From a bacterium c-19 (GTDB taxonomy: Bacteria; Bacillota_I; Bacilli_A; Erysipelotrichales; Erysipelotrichaceae), in the NCBI GenBank assembly GCA_009917405.1, contig QZED01000001.1, positions 62,001 to 126,000 on the forward strand: a DNA stretch of 64,000 bases, read 5' to 3'. The position numbers and the translations under genes are program-made. The notes beneath the pieces are model-generated. The model was given only the letters and a program-made list of their open reading frames with translations, was not told where the DNA came from and did no database searches. Shown in pieces: positions 7,956-16,714 of the stretch (the stretch's first letter is position 1; each line of letters starts with the position of its first letter).

Positions 7956-8711
7956 TTGAGCAATGTATTTGAGCATTATCGGGGCAATGAACAGTTTGTT
8001 GCGCGCGTATTGGATTGGATGAACCAATGTGAACGCCGTTATCGCTGTATCATTACTCCTTTTTTAACGCCGCAGGAGCTTGCGGCTGCGAAGAGTGTAA
8101 TCGGTAAACAGCTATTTGTATATGAAGACGGCGGTTATCCCGATGCGGAGCGTAAGCGTTTAATGATCGCGCCGTTTGAAAACGTACATGAAGGATTTTC
8201 GATTGTTTGTTTAAAAAGTGAATATCGAAAAAGAAATCGGGTGCTAACTCATCGAGACATATTAGGAGCTTTGATGAATCAAGGTATTAAGCGTGATCAG
8301 ATCGGTGATCTGCTTGTGCAGGATGAGAATATTTATATGTTTGTGCGCAGTGAACTGAGTGAGTTAATTATGAGAGAGTGTACGACAATCGGATCCTGTG
8401 CAGTTGCTTTTTGTGAATATGAAGGCGAAATACACTTTGAACAGCGGCTGAGTATACATACGGTAAGTGTCAGTAGTATGCGTTTAGATGCTGTTACGGC
8501 TGCCTGCATTCATACATCAAGAAGCAAGGCGCAGGCACTCATCAAAGGGAAATGCGTAAAAGTTAATCAGATTCCCCTTGAAGATTGTCGCTATTTGTGT
8601 AATAATAATTGTACTGTTTCAATTCGTGGTCACGGACGTTATAATATCAGAAGTGACGGACGGATCAGCCGTAAGGGTAAGATCGTAATTGAAATAGGTA
8701 CCTATCAATAA
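7956..8711 (+). CDS. ylmH: YlmH-type S4-domain RNA-binding protein
   Basis: 251 residues. The C-terminal S4 domain (MRLDAVTAACIHTSRSKAQALIKGKCVKVNQIPLEDC) binds structured RNA; the N-terminal part (VARVLDWMNQCERRYRCIITPFLTPQE, GGYPDAERKRLMI) is the YlmH-specific module. Recent work links YlmH to rescue of stalled 50S-peptidyl-tRNA complexes and to cell division through its cluster. TTG at 7956 is the likely start because GAGGAAG precedes it and the next in-frame ATG is about 21 codons inside. It follows sepF by 3 bases, so the two are probably coupled. Confidence 0.9.
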   Translation: MSNVFEHYRGNEQFVARVLDWMNQCERRYRCIITPFLTPQELAAAKSVIGKQLFVYEDGGYPDAERKRLMIAPFENVHEGFSIVCLKSEYRKRNRVLTHRDILGALMNQGIKRDQIGDLLVQDENIYMFVRSELSELIMRECTTIGSCAVAFCEYEGEIHFEQRLSIHTVSVSSMRLDAVTAACIHTSRSKAQALIKGKCVKVNQIPLEDCRYLCNNNCTVSIRGHGRYNIRSDGRISRKGKIVIEIGTYQ

Positions 8712-8725
8712 CGGAGGTGAAGTGC

Positions 8726-9196
8726 ATGGCAAAGCCATTATTCGATAATATGAAAAATGGCTACAACCGATATCAGGTAGATGATTACCTTAACGAGATG
8801 GAAAGTCAGACAGCCATGCTGCACCGAAAAGTTGAGATGTATCGCCAGCGCAGTGAAGAAGTGGAAAAACAGCTGAATGTGATTAAACAGAAATATCAGT
8901 TTGTGGTCGACGGCTTAAGCGCTAAGGAAAGAGCAGCCGACGATATGGCAAGGATGGCAATGAAGGAAGCGAACATGATTGTGGATACAGCCCAGCATAA
9001 TGCGGATGTCATTGTAAAAGAAGCCTTGATGACTGCTCGAAGCATCTTGCTTGATATTGCGAAGCTCGGCAGTGAAGCCAGTGAACTTAAGGGTAATATG
9101 TATGAGCAGCTGCAAGAACTGTCGCGAGCATTGGATGAGTTTGAAGTTCCGCCAATACCCGATATGGATTTGTTGAATAAAAATCGTGAAGAATAA
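8726..9196 (+). CDS. divIVA: DivIVA domain protein
   Basis: 156-residue coiled-coil protein that recognises negatively curved membrane at septa and poles. The N-terminal motif MAKPLFDNMKNGYNRYQVDDYLNEME is the DivIVA membrane-binding domain, followed by a long heptad region up to residue ~140 (HRKVEMYRQRSEEVEKQLNVIKQKY and beyond). ATG at 8726 is preferred over the in-frame GTG at 8717, because CGGAGGTG at 8712-8719 serves as ribosome site. It is the last gene before the ileS leader, as in B. subtilis. Confidence 0.92.
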   Translation: MAKPLFDNMKNGYNRYQVDDYLNEMESQTAMLHRKVEMYRQRSEEVEKQLNVIKQKYQFVVDGLSAKERAADDMARMAMKEANMIVDTAQHNADVIVKEALMTARSILLDIAKLGSEASELKGNMYEQLQELSRALDEFEVPPIPDMDLLNKNREE

Positions 9197-9423
9197 ATGC
9201 GTATGAGGAAAGACGTACATGCATGACGGATTTTACAGAGAGAAGTCGTTTGGTGCAAGACTTCAATGAAGCATGCTTCGGCATCACTTTCCCAGCAGAT
9301 ATTGTGAATAAAGTAAGAATATCCGTGTGATCTCGTTATCGATCATGAGTGCCTGTCGCATGTGCGATAGGAATAAAGGTGGTACCACGACTAATGCGTC
9401 CTTTAGCGGCGCTTTTTTTATAT
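9197..9423 (+). promoter_or_regulatory. T-box riboswitch (isoleucine) controlling ileS
   Basis: Stem I hallmarks are visible: ACAGAGAG (about 9231-9238), a GAAGTC/GACTTC hairpin with TTTGGTG in its loop, and a likely specifier ATC at 9283-9285 followed by ACT, matching isoleucine. The conserved T-box AAGGTGGTACCACGA lies at 9376-9390; TGGT pairs with the ACCA end of uncharged tRNA-Ile. A short terminator hairpin (GCGTC with GGCGC) and a T run end at 9423. Uncharged tRNA-Ile stabilises the antiterminator and lets ileS be transcribed. The specifier position is inferred from pattern. Confidence 0.88.
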
Positions 9424-9438
9424 AAAGGAGGAAAAGAT

Positions 9439-12162
9439 ATGGAATACAAAGATACGCTGTTAATGCCGAAAACAGCATTTGAAATGCGCGGCAAGCTGCC
9501 GAGTAAGGAGCCGAATATTCAAAAGCGATGGCAGGAAGAAAAGCTGTATGAAAAAATGTTGGAAAAACGTGAGGGAGCGCCGAAATTTGTGCTGCATGAC
9601 GGTCCGCCGTATGCAAACGGCGATATTCATTTGGGACATGCGTTAAACAAGATCATCAAAGATGTGATTGTTCGCTCCCACTTTATGGCGGGGTATCAAA
9701 CTCCGTATGTTCCAGGATGGGATACGCACGGTCTGCCGATTGAAACGGCGATTACTAAGCAGGGACATGACCGCAAAAAAATGCCGTTGTCGCAGTTTCG
9801 TGCATTGTGTCATGATTTTGCTTTAGAACAGGTAGAGCGACAAAAAAAAGGCTTTTTAAGTGTCGGAAGCATTGGTGATTATGATCATCCGTATATTACT
9901 TTGGATAAGGTATTTGAAGCACATCAAATCGAAATCTTCGGTAAAATGGCGATGGACGGCTTGATTTATAAAGGCTTAAAACCGGTGTACTGGTCACCGT
10001 CCAGTGAATCGGCGTTGGCAGAAGCTGAAATTGAATATAAGGATGTGAAAAGTCCGACAATTTATGTGAAATTTCAAGTAAAAGACGGAAAAGGTATTTT
10101 AGATCAGGATGCGAATTTCGTAATTTGGACTACGACACCGTGGACCATTCCTGCCAATTTGGCAATCTGTCTTCATCCGCAGTTTACCTATGCACTTGTA
10201 AAGAGTGAAAAGGGCAATTTGATCGTATTGGAAGATATGGTTGATGCACTGTGGGAAAAATTTGAATTAACGGAAAAGAAAATTCTAAAAACTTTTAAAG
10301 GTGCCGAATTAGAAATGATTACGACAAAGCATCCGTTATATGATCGTGAATCACTCATTATCTTAGGTGACCATGTAACTGCCGATGCCGGTACCGGCTG
10401 TGTTCATACAGCGCCCGGTTTCGGTGCCGATGACTTCTTTGTCGGACAGAAATACGGTCTTGAAGCTTATTGTAACGTGGATGAAAAGGGCTGTTTGATG
10501 CAGGATGCGGGCGAATGGCTGGCAGGACAGTACGTTGAAGATGCGAATAAAACAGTAACGATGAAGCTGGATGAAATCGGCGCATTATTAAAACTGGAAT
10601 TTATTACCCATGCATATCCGCATGACTGGCGTACCAAAAAACCGATTATTTTCAGAGCAACGACTCAATGGTTCGCTTCCATCGATAAAATTCGTGATCA
10701 GCTGTTAAAGGAAATCGATTCGGTGGATTGGATTCCAGCGTGGGGCAAACAGCGTATGCATAATATGATTGCCGATCGCGGTGATTGGTGTATTTCCCGT
10801 CAACGTGCATGGGGTGTACCGATTCCGATTTTCTACGGCGAAGATGATACACCGATTATGGATCAAAAAGTCTTTGATCATATTGCGGCTTTGTTTAAGG
10901 AACACGGCTCTAATATTTGGTTTGAAAAAGAGGCGAAAGATTTGTTGCCGGAAGGATATACACATCCGTCTGCGCCGAATCATATTTTCCGTAAGGAAAG
11001 CGATACGATGGATGTTTGGTTTGATTCCGGTTCCTCTCATACGGGTGCGATGATGGAGCGCGGACTCGGATACCCGGCAGATCTGTATTTTGAGGGCAGC
11101 GATCAGTATCGCGGTTGGTTTAACTCATCTTTGATCGTCGGAACTGCCGTTCACGGTCAATCGCCTTATAAGCAGGTGTTGAGCCATGGTTTTGTAATGG
11201 ATGGCAAAGGGGTAAAAATGTCTAAATCCCAGTGGAATGCCGTAGCTCCGGCAGAAATTACCAAGAAATACGGTGCGGATATTCTGCGTCTTTGGGCGGC
11301 GAGCGTCGATTATCAGGCGGATTGTTCTATGAGCGAGGATATTTTAAAGCAGTGTTCCGAAAACTATCGCAAAGTGCGCAATACATTCAGATTCTTGCTT
11401 GCAAATATCAATGAAGAAGATTTTACCAAGGCGGATTTGATTGCGAGTGATGAGCTTCCGCTGAGTGACCAGTATATGATTGTCATGCTAAATGAAGTGA
11501 ATGAGAAAGCGCAGAAGGCTTATCGTGAATATCGCTTCTCTGATCTCACAAGTTTATTAACGAATGTTATGACAAATGAATTTTCCGCATATTATCTTGA
11601 TTATACAAAGGATATTTTGTATATTGAGAAAAAGGACAGTCTGCGTCGTCGTCAAGTACAAACGGTATTGTATCATGCAGTGGATGTATTACTGCGGTTA
11701 TGGGCGCCGGTTCTTGCGCACACGGCTGAGGAAATCAATGATATTTTCCATGCAGAAGCAGACAGTATCCATTTAGGTACATTTGCGAAACAGCTTGCTG
11801 TAAGCGACAGTGAGCATATCAAGGCGGATATGGAGCGCTTATTAGAGCTACGCAGTGATGTCTTTAAAGCATTAGAGGAAGCCCGCAGTGAAAAGATTAT
11901 CGGTAAATCACTTGAGGCTAAGGTTTTAATCAATGCATCCGAAGCAGATCGTGCACTGATTGAGCGAATTTTTCCAAATCAATTTGCACAATGGTTGATC
12001 GTATCTGAGATTGCGTTCAGTGAAGATTCTTTACAAGTATATGAACATTGTCAGGTGAAGGTAGAAGCATGCAAGGGACAAACATGTCCGCGCTGCTGGA
12101 ATATTACGCAAAGCACTGCCGCAGACGGCTTATGTGAGCGCTGTGCTAAGGTGTTGAAATAA
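9439..12162 (+). CDS. ileS: Isoleucyl-tRNA synthetase
   Basis: 907 residues; charges tRNA-Ile in the cytoplasm. Class I signatures are [15 protein letters not shown] (HIGH motif near residue 64) and [10 protein letters not shown] (KMSKS near 593). The CP1 editing domain contains the [13 protein letters not shown]-type block ([17 protein letters not shown]) and the [16 protein letters not shown] motif. A C-terminal zinc finger CPRCWN...CERC is present, as in eubacterial-type enzymes. ATG at 9439 follows AAAGGAGGAAAAG; upstream in-frame codons lie in the T-box. Regulated by the T-box leader and ended by a strong terminator. Confidence 0.98.
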   Translation: MEYKDTLLMPKTAFEMRGKLPSKEPNIQKRWQEEKLYEKMLEKREGAPKFVLHDGPPYANGDIHLGHALNKIIKDVIVRSHFMAGYQTPYVPGWDTHGLPIETAITKQGHDRKKMPLSQFRALCHDFALEQVERQKKGFLSVGSIGDYDHPYITLDKVFEAHQIEIFGKMAMDGLIYKGLKPVYWSPSSESALAEAEIEYKDVKSPTIYVKFQVKDGKGILDQDANFVIWTTTPWTIPANLAICLHPQFTYALVKSEKGNLIVLEDMVDALWEKFELTEKKILKTFKGAELEMITTKHPLYDRESLIILGDHVTADAGTGCVHTAPGFGADDFFVGQKYGLEAYCNVDEKGCLMQDAGEWLAGQYVEDANKTVTMKLDEIGALLKLEFITHAYPHDWRTKKPIIFRATTQWFASIDKIRDQLLKEIDSVDWIPAWGKQRMHNMIADRGDWCISRQRAWGVPIPIFYGEDDTPIMDQKVFDHIAALFKEHGSNIWFEKEAKDLLPEGYTHPSAPNHIFRKESDTMDVWFDSGSSHTGAMMERGLGYPADLYFEGSDQYRGWFNSSLIVGTAVHGQSPYKQVLSHGFVMDGKGVKMSKSQWNAVAPAEITKKYGADILRLWAASVDYQADCSMSEDILKQCSENYRKVRNTFRFLLANINEEDFTKADLIASDELPLSDQYMIVMLNEVNEKAQKAYREYRFSDLTSLLTNVMTNEFSAYYLDYTKDILYIEKKDSLRRRQVQTVLYHAVDVLLRLWAPVLAHTAEEINDIFHAEADSIHLGTFAKQLAVSDSEHIKADMERLLELRSDVFKALEEARSEKIIGKSLEAKVLINASEADRALIERIFPNQFAQWLIVSEIAFSEDSLQVYEHCQVKVEACKGQTCPRCWNITQSTAADGLCERCAKVLK

Positions 12163-12169
12163 TTGAACG

Positions 12170-12207
12170 GACAGGTACAATTCAATGAATGGTATCTGTC
12201 TTTTTTT
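12170..12207 (+). terminator. ileS terminator
   Basis: GACAGGTAC (12170-12178) pairs with GTATCTGTC (12192-12200, one G-U pair), followed by seven Ts. Confidence 0.85.
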
Positions 12208-12315
12208 GTTTTAAGAAACGCCTGAAATCTTTGGCGAATCTTTTAAGACAGTTGAAGTAATCACACACTTATCGTGTAAATGCTTACAAAAAGTGTGATA
12301 AAGTGAAAATAGTAT

Positions 12316-12344
12316 TTGAGAAATGAGGCAAAATTCTGTATAAT
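12316..12344 (+). promoter_or_regulatory. Sigma-A promoter of rny
   Basis: TTGAGA (12316-12321), 17 bases, TATAAT (12339-12344). Confidence 0.7.
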
Positions 12345-12399
12345 AATAGATATGAGAAAATTTCTCACAGAATATGTAAGGACGAACGGAGGAAAAATC

Positions 12400-13947
12400 A
12401 TGGATATGATGAGCGTTGCGTCCGGGTTGGCAGGTCTTGCTTTAGGAATTCTTTTAATGATTGTGATTGCTAAAGCAGGTTTAAATAAAAATCAACAAAA
12501 GGCCGATTTATTGCTTAAAGAAGCAGCGTCCAAAGCGGACACTGTGGTAAAGCAAGCGGTATTAGACGGTCGTACTCAAGCACATGATCTGAAAATTGCA
12601 GCGGAAAAGGAGATTAAAGAGCGCAAGGCAGAGGTTACCGATATGGAAAATAAGCTGTTGCGTCGTGAGGATAATCTGAATTTTCGCGATGAAACTTTAA
12701 CGAGTAAAGAAAAGCAATTAGATGTGAAAAGTGCGCAATTAACTGAAAAAATGTCAAAACTGGACGAAAAAGAAAAAGAATTACAGGCTAAAATCGATGT
12801 ACAGGTAGAGGAGCTGGAACGTGTAGCTTCTTTATCCAGTGCTGAAGCCAAAGAGGAATTATTTGCGATTGTAGAAAAACGCATGGAAAATGAAACAATG
12901 GCTTATATCAAAGAAAAAGAGGATGAAGCCAGAACGATTGCCGATGAAAAGGCACGCAATATTGTGGCGTTGTCCATTCAGCGCTTGTCTCAGGATGAGG
13001 CGATTGAGCGTACCGTATCGGTAGTTGCACTGCCAAGTGAAGAAATGAAGGGGCGTATTATTGGTCGTGAGGGCCGCAATATAAAAGCGATTGAGCAGGC
13101 AACCGGTGTTGATTTGATCATTGATGATACTCCGGAAACAATTACAGTTTCCTGCTTTGATCCGATTCGCCGTGAAATTGCCCGCTTGGCGTTGGAACAT
13201 TTGATTAAAGACGGACGCATTCAACCGGGACGCATTGAAGAGGTTGTCAATAAAATTAAAAAGGAAATGGATGCGAATATTGCTAAGGTTGGTGAGGAAA
13301 CGGTATTTAAGCTTGGCATCGGTAAGATCGATCGTGAGATCGTGAAGCTAATCGGACGCTTGAAGTATCGTTATTCCTATGGTCAAAATGCGTTGCAGCA
13401 TTCAATCGAAGTTGCGAATTTATGCGGATATATGGCAGTGGAATTGGGGTTAAATCAAAATCTTGCGAAACGTGCGGGACTGTTGCATGATATAGGAAAA
13501 GCATTGGATACCGAAGTAGAAGGCAGTCATATTGAGCTTGGTTATAAATTCTGTAAGAAGCACGGTGAACGTGAAGTTGTATTGAATGCGATTCAGTCAC
13601 ATCACGGTGAGGTTGAGGCTAAATTCTTAATTTCCAACTTGGTGATTGCGGCGGATACAATATCGGCGGCACGTCCGGGAGCGCGTTATGAGTCTTTACA
13701 AAACTATATCAATCGTTTGGAAGAATTAGAGCGCATTACGAAGTCCTTTGACGGTGTTGAATCTTCTTATGCAATTCAAGCCGGCAGGGAAGTGCGTGTC
13801 ATGGCAGTTCCGGAAAAATTAGATGATATTGCTTGTCATAAGTTGGCACGTGATATCAAAGATAAGATTGAGGCAGAATTAACTTATCCGGGACAGATTA
13901 AGGTAACGGTCATTCGCGAAACACGTTCCTGTGAATTAGCGAAGTAG
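12400..13947 (+). CDS. rny: Ribonuclease Y
   Basis: 515 residues, the usual RNase Y length. Membrane-anchored endoribonuclease that starts decay of many mRNAs in Bacillota. Order of parts: N-terminal membrane helix (GLALGILLMIVIAKAG), long charged coiled coil (residues ~30-200), KH domain (PSEEMKGRIIGREGRNIKAIEQATGVDLIIDD), HD domain with LLHDIGKALD (His-Asp metal pair) and IQSHHGEVE. ATG at 12400 follows CGGAGGAAAAATC; an earlier in-frame ATG at 12352 lacks such a site. ymdB follows after 2 bases, the conserved rny-ymdB pair. Confidence 0.96.
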   Translation: MDMMSVASGLAGLALGILLMIVIAKAGLNKNQQKADLLLKEAASKADTVVKQAVLDGRTQAHDLKIAAEKEIKERKAEVTDMENKLLRREDNLNFRDETLTSKEKQLDVKSAQLTEKMSKLDEKEKELQAKIDVQVEELERVASLSSAEAKEELFAIVEKRMENETMAYIKEKEDEARTIADEKARNIVALSIQRLSQDEAIERTVSVVALPSEEMKGRIIGREGRNIKAIEQATGVDLIIDDTPETITVSCFDPIRREIARLALEHLIKDGRIQPGRIEEVVNKIKKEMDANIAKVGEETVFKLGIGKIDREIVKLIGRLKYRYSYGQNALQHSIEVANLCGYMAVELGLNQNLAKRAGLLHDIGKALDTEVEGSHIELGYKFCKKHGEREVVLNAIQSHHGEVEAKFLISNLVIAADTISAARPGARYESLQNYINRLEELERITKSFDGVESSYAIQAGREVRVMAVPEKLDDIACHKLARDIKDKIEAELTYPGQIKVTVIRETRSCELAK

Positions 13948-13949
13948 AT

Positions 13950-14723
13950 ATGAGAGTATTGTTTCTTGGAGATATTGTCGGTAAAAGCGGTCGCTTATGT
14001 ATGAAAGAGCAACTGCCGAAGCTGAAAGAACAATATCGTCCGGATTTAGTGATAGTGAACGGTGAAAATGCCGCTCACGGTAAAGGTATTACCAAGAAAA
14101 TCTATCATGAGCTGTTAGGCTATGGAATTGATGTGATTACAATGGGAAATCACACTTTTTCCAAAAGTGATATATATCAATTTATCAATGAGGCAGATCG
14201 TTTAGTTCGCCCTGCCAATATGGAGCCGCTCGGTTATGGGCGAAGTACGCTGATTTTGCAAGTTGGTTCCAAGCGAATTGCCGTCAGTAACCTGTGTGCA
14301 GAAATATTTATGAACAATGTGACGGAAAGTCCGTTTGCTTGTATGGAGCGTATTTTGGCAGGCATTGATGTGGATTATCATTTTGTCGATCTGCACGGTG
14401 AGACAACAAGCGAGAAAATTGCCTTTACGTATCAGTTTGCCGGCAGAGTACAGGCTGTTGTCGGTACCCATACTCATGTACAAACAGCTGATGAGCGTAT
14501 TATCAACGGTTGTGCGGCAATCAGTGATCTCGGAATGTGCGGTGCCTATCACAGTGTTTTGGGACGTGATACGCAAGAGGTATTGGAGCGCTTTGTCAAT
14601 CAGGAAAAAACGCATTATAAAATCGCAGACGGTCCTGCCGTTCTGTGCGGACTGCTCGTGGATTTTGATGATTCGCTTCATCAAGCGGTTAAAGCGGAGC
14701 GAATTCAAATTCGTCCGCAGTAA
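13950..14723 (+). CDS. ymdB: YmdB family metallophosphoesterase
   Basis: 257 residues. YmdB is a calcineurin-like phosphodiesterase that hydrolyses 2',3'-cyclic nucleotides and influences biofilm and motility gene expression in B. subtilis. Metal-site motifs are all present: FLGDIVGKSGR, VNGENAAHGKGI, TMGNHTFSK and VVGTHTHVQTADE. No signal peptide. It is almost fused to rny (2-base gap), so the two are co-transcribed, and a hairpin terminator ends the operon. Confidence 0.95.
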   Translation: MRVLFLGDIVGKSGRLCMKEQLPKLKEQYRPDLVIVNGENAAHGKGITKKIYHELLGYGIDVITMGNHTFSKSDIYQFINEADRLVRPANMEPLGYGRSTLILQVGSKRIAVSNLCAEIFMNNVTESPFACMERILAGIDVDYHFVDLHGETTSEKIAFTYQFAGRVQAVVGTHTHVQTADERIINGCAAISDLGMCGAYHSVLGRDTQEVLERFVNQEKTHYKIADGPAVLCGLLVDFDDSLHQAVKAERIQIRPQ

Positions 14724-14730
14724 TATGTAA

Positions 14731-14765
14731 GAAAAGCACCTGAATGAATGCGGTGCTTTTCTTTA
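14731..14765 (+). terminator. rny-ymdB terminator
   Basis: Perfect 10-bp stem GAAAAGCACC (14731-14740) with GGTGCTTTTC (14752-14761), then Ts. Confidence 0.85.
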
Positions 14766-14839
14766 AGGTGAGCTTGTTTTGATAAAGGTTATGTTTAAAA
14801 ATTGATAAAAAATTCCAACCTTCACTAATCAAAAAATGC

Positions 14840-14868
14840 TTGCAAGCTTAGCTTAATATGTGTATAAT
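14840..14868 (+). promoter_or_regulatory. Sigma-A promoter of the ferredoxin gene
   Basis: TTGCAA (14840-14845), 17 bases, TATAAT (14863-14868). Confidence 0.7.
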
Positions 14869-14895
14869 GTACGTAGTTAAAAGGAGGAATAAAGA

Positions 14896-15069
14896 ATGCC
14901 AGTTAATGTAAATCAGGATACTTGCATCGGTTGCGGTGCATGTGTAGGTGTTTGCCCGGTTGGCGCATTATCTATGAACGATGACGGAAAATCTCAGTGC
15001 GATGAGGGTACTTGCATCGACTGCGGCTCTTGTTTATCCGCTTGTCCGGTAGACGCAATCAGCCAGTAA
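14896..15069 (+). CDS. 2[4Fe-4S] ferredoxin, 57 residues
   Basis: Small clostridial-type ferredoxin, an electron carrier for anaerobic redox enzymes. Two Cys clusters are complete: CIGCGACVGVCP (residues ~10-21) and CIDCGSCLSACP (residues ~40-51), each CxxCxxCxxxCP, so each cubane takes three Cys from one motif and one from the other. The start ATG follows AAAAGGAGGAATAAAG. The gene has its own promoter and terminator and is therefore monocistronic, consistent with high expression. The protein points to an anaerobic lifestyle. Confidence 0.95.
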   Translation: MPVNVNQDTCIGCGACVGVCPVGALSMNDDGKSQCDEGTCIDCGSCLSACPVDAISQ

Positions 15070-15093
15070 AACCAAGCATTGCTTGGTTTTTTT
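15069..15093 (+). terminator. Ferredoxin gene terminator
   Basis: AACCAAG and CTTGGTT flank CATTG, then a run of seven Ts. Confidence 0.85.
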
Positions 15094-15129
15094 CAAGATT
15101 TGGTATTCTTTTAGAATAAGGAGCTTATG

Positions 15130-16566
15130 ATGAAAAAACAACCCGGTTGGGCGCTTCCCGATTTAAAGGCAGCTCAAGTACGTACGAAGCAGGAAGCAGC
15201 GATCCGACATGAATTATTCAGCGTGCCTGATTCCATACAGGGAATCGGTGTCAATAAACGCTATTTTTTAAGAACCTACGGCTGTCAGGCAAATGAGCGA
15301 GACGGTGAAACAATTGCCGGTATTATGGAAACACTTGGCTTCGTTGCTACAGCTTCGGAAGATAATGCCGATGTGATTATTTTGAATACATGTGCGATTC
15401 GCAAAAATGCGGAAGATAAGGTGTTGGGTGAATTAGGCGCATTAAAGCGACTGTATAAAGAAAATCCCGATTTGGTGATCGGACTGTGCGGCTGTATGGC
15501 ACAGGAAGAAGAAATCGTACAGCTTTTATTAGCGAAATATCCACAAGTAAGACTTATTTTCGGAACGCATAATATCCATCGATTGCCGATGCTTCTGGCA
15601 CAGGCGATGCAGAAGGAAAAAACGATTGAAGTATTTTCGGCAGAAGGCGAAGTGATCGAGGACTTACCGGTTAAGCGCTTCGGTAAACATAAAGCGTGGG
15701 TAAACATCATGTACGGATGTGATAAATTCTGTACATACTGCATTGTCCCTTATACAAGAGGAAAAGAGCGCTCTCGCGCTATGGAAGATATTTTGAAGGA
15801 AGTGCGTGAGCTGACTGCACAAGGCTATCAAGAGGTAACTTTATTGGGTCAGAACGTCAATTCCTACGGCAAGGATTTGTCAATGCAAGGCGGCTTTGCG
15901 ACCTTATTAGCTGAGTGCGCAAAAATCGGTATACCGCGTATCCGCTTTATGACTTCGCATCCGTGGGATTTCAGTGATGATATGATTGATGTGATTGCAC
16001 AATATGATAATATTATGCCGTTTATTCACTTACCGGTACAATCCGGGGACAGCGCGGTTTTGAAGTTGATGGGCAGACGCTATACCATTGAGGAATATCG
16101 TGATTTATTTCATCGAATTAAGAACCGTGTGAAAAACTGTGCTTTTTCCACTGATATTATTGTCGGCTTTCCCAACGAGAGTGAAGAACAGTTTCAACAC
16201 ACGCTGGATATTGTGAACGAGTGTCAGTTTGACAATGCTTATACCTTTATCTATTCACCACGAGAGGGAACACCGGCTGCGAAAATGACGGACAATATAC
16301 CTCTTGAGGTGAAGCAGGAACGGCTGTATCGTTTAAATGAACTTGTAAATCATTATGCATACTTGAATAATGCGGCGTATCGGGGAAAAATCGTTAAGGT
16401 ACTGGTAGATGGTCCGAGTAAAAAGAATCCGCAGATTACCAGCGGTTATACAGAGACAAATAAGCTTGTGAATTTTGTGAGTAAAAATGCACAATGCGGT
16501 GATATTGTCGAAGTCCGTATCACTGATGCGAAAACATGGTCATTAGATGGTGAGCAGGTAGAATAA
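15130..16566 (+). CDS. miaB: tRNA-2-methylthio-N6-dimethylallyladenosine synthase
   Basis: Radical SAM methylthiotransferase that adds the 2-methylthio group to i6A37 of tRNAs reading UNN codons. N-terminal MTTase domain with its three cluster cysteines (TYGCQANERDGE, LNTCAIRK, LCGCMAQEEE); radical SAM motif YGCDKFCTYCIVPYTRGKERSR; C-terminal TRAM domain (GKIVKVLVDGPSKKNP...GDIVEVRIT). Two consecutive ATG codons occur at 15127 and 15130; the second has better spacing from AAGGAG. 478 residues, within the family range. Clustering with rny/ymdB is also seen in B. subtilis. Confidence 0.95.
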   Translation: MKKQPGWALPDLKAAQVRTKQEAAIRHELFSVPDSIQGIGVNKRYFLRTYGCQANERDGETIAGIMETLGFVATASEDNADVIILNTCAIRKNAEDKVLGELGALKRLYKENPDLVIGLCGCMAQEEEIVQLLLAKYPQVRLIFGTHNIHRLPMLLAQAMQKEKTIEVFSAEGEVIEDLPVKRFGKHKAWVNIMYGCDKFCTYCIVPYTRGKERSRAMEDILKEVRELTAQGYQEVTLLGQNVNSYGKDLSMQGGFATLLAECAKIGIPRIRFMTSHPWDFSDDMIDVIAQYDNIMPFIHLPVQSGDSAVLKLMGRRYTIEEYRDLFHRIKNRVKNCAFSTDIIVGFPNESEEQFQHTLDIVNECQFDNAYTFIYSPREGTPAAKMTDNIPLEVKQERLYRLNELVNHYAYLNNAAYRGKIVKVLVDGPSKKNPQITSGYTETNKLVNFVSKNAQCGDIVEVRITDAKTWSLDGEQVE

Positions 16567-16588
16567 AAAGTGAAGGTTTTCACTTTTT
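16566..16588 (+). terminator. miaB terminator
   Basis: AAAAGTGAA and TTCACTTTT around GGT, then Ts, starting at the miaB stop codon. Confidence 0.75.
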
Positions 16589-16714
16589 TTCTGTTTTTTT
16601 GAATGCCTTTTTATGATAAAAGTGGTATAATATTTATTAGTATAGCAATTATGAACAAGCATTTATTTTATGGTACATCACATAATAAATAAAAATTGAA
16701 AGGATGGAAATCTT

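Noticed and set aside
12259-12300. Inverted repeat ATCACAC...GTGTGAT upstream of rny as terminator or operator
   Set aside because: No T run follows and the arms are interrupted; nothing links it to a known regulator.
12576-13600. Long open frames on the minus strand across rny and similar antisense frames over ileS, parE, ftsK and divIVA
   Set aside because: They are mirror frames of well-identified plus-strand genes, lack ribosome sites and match no family.
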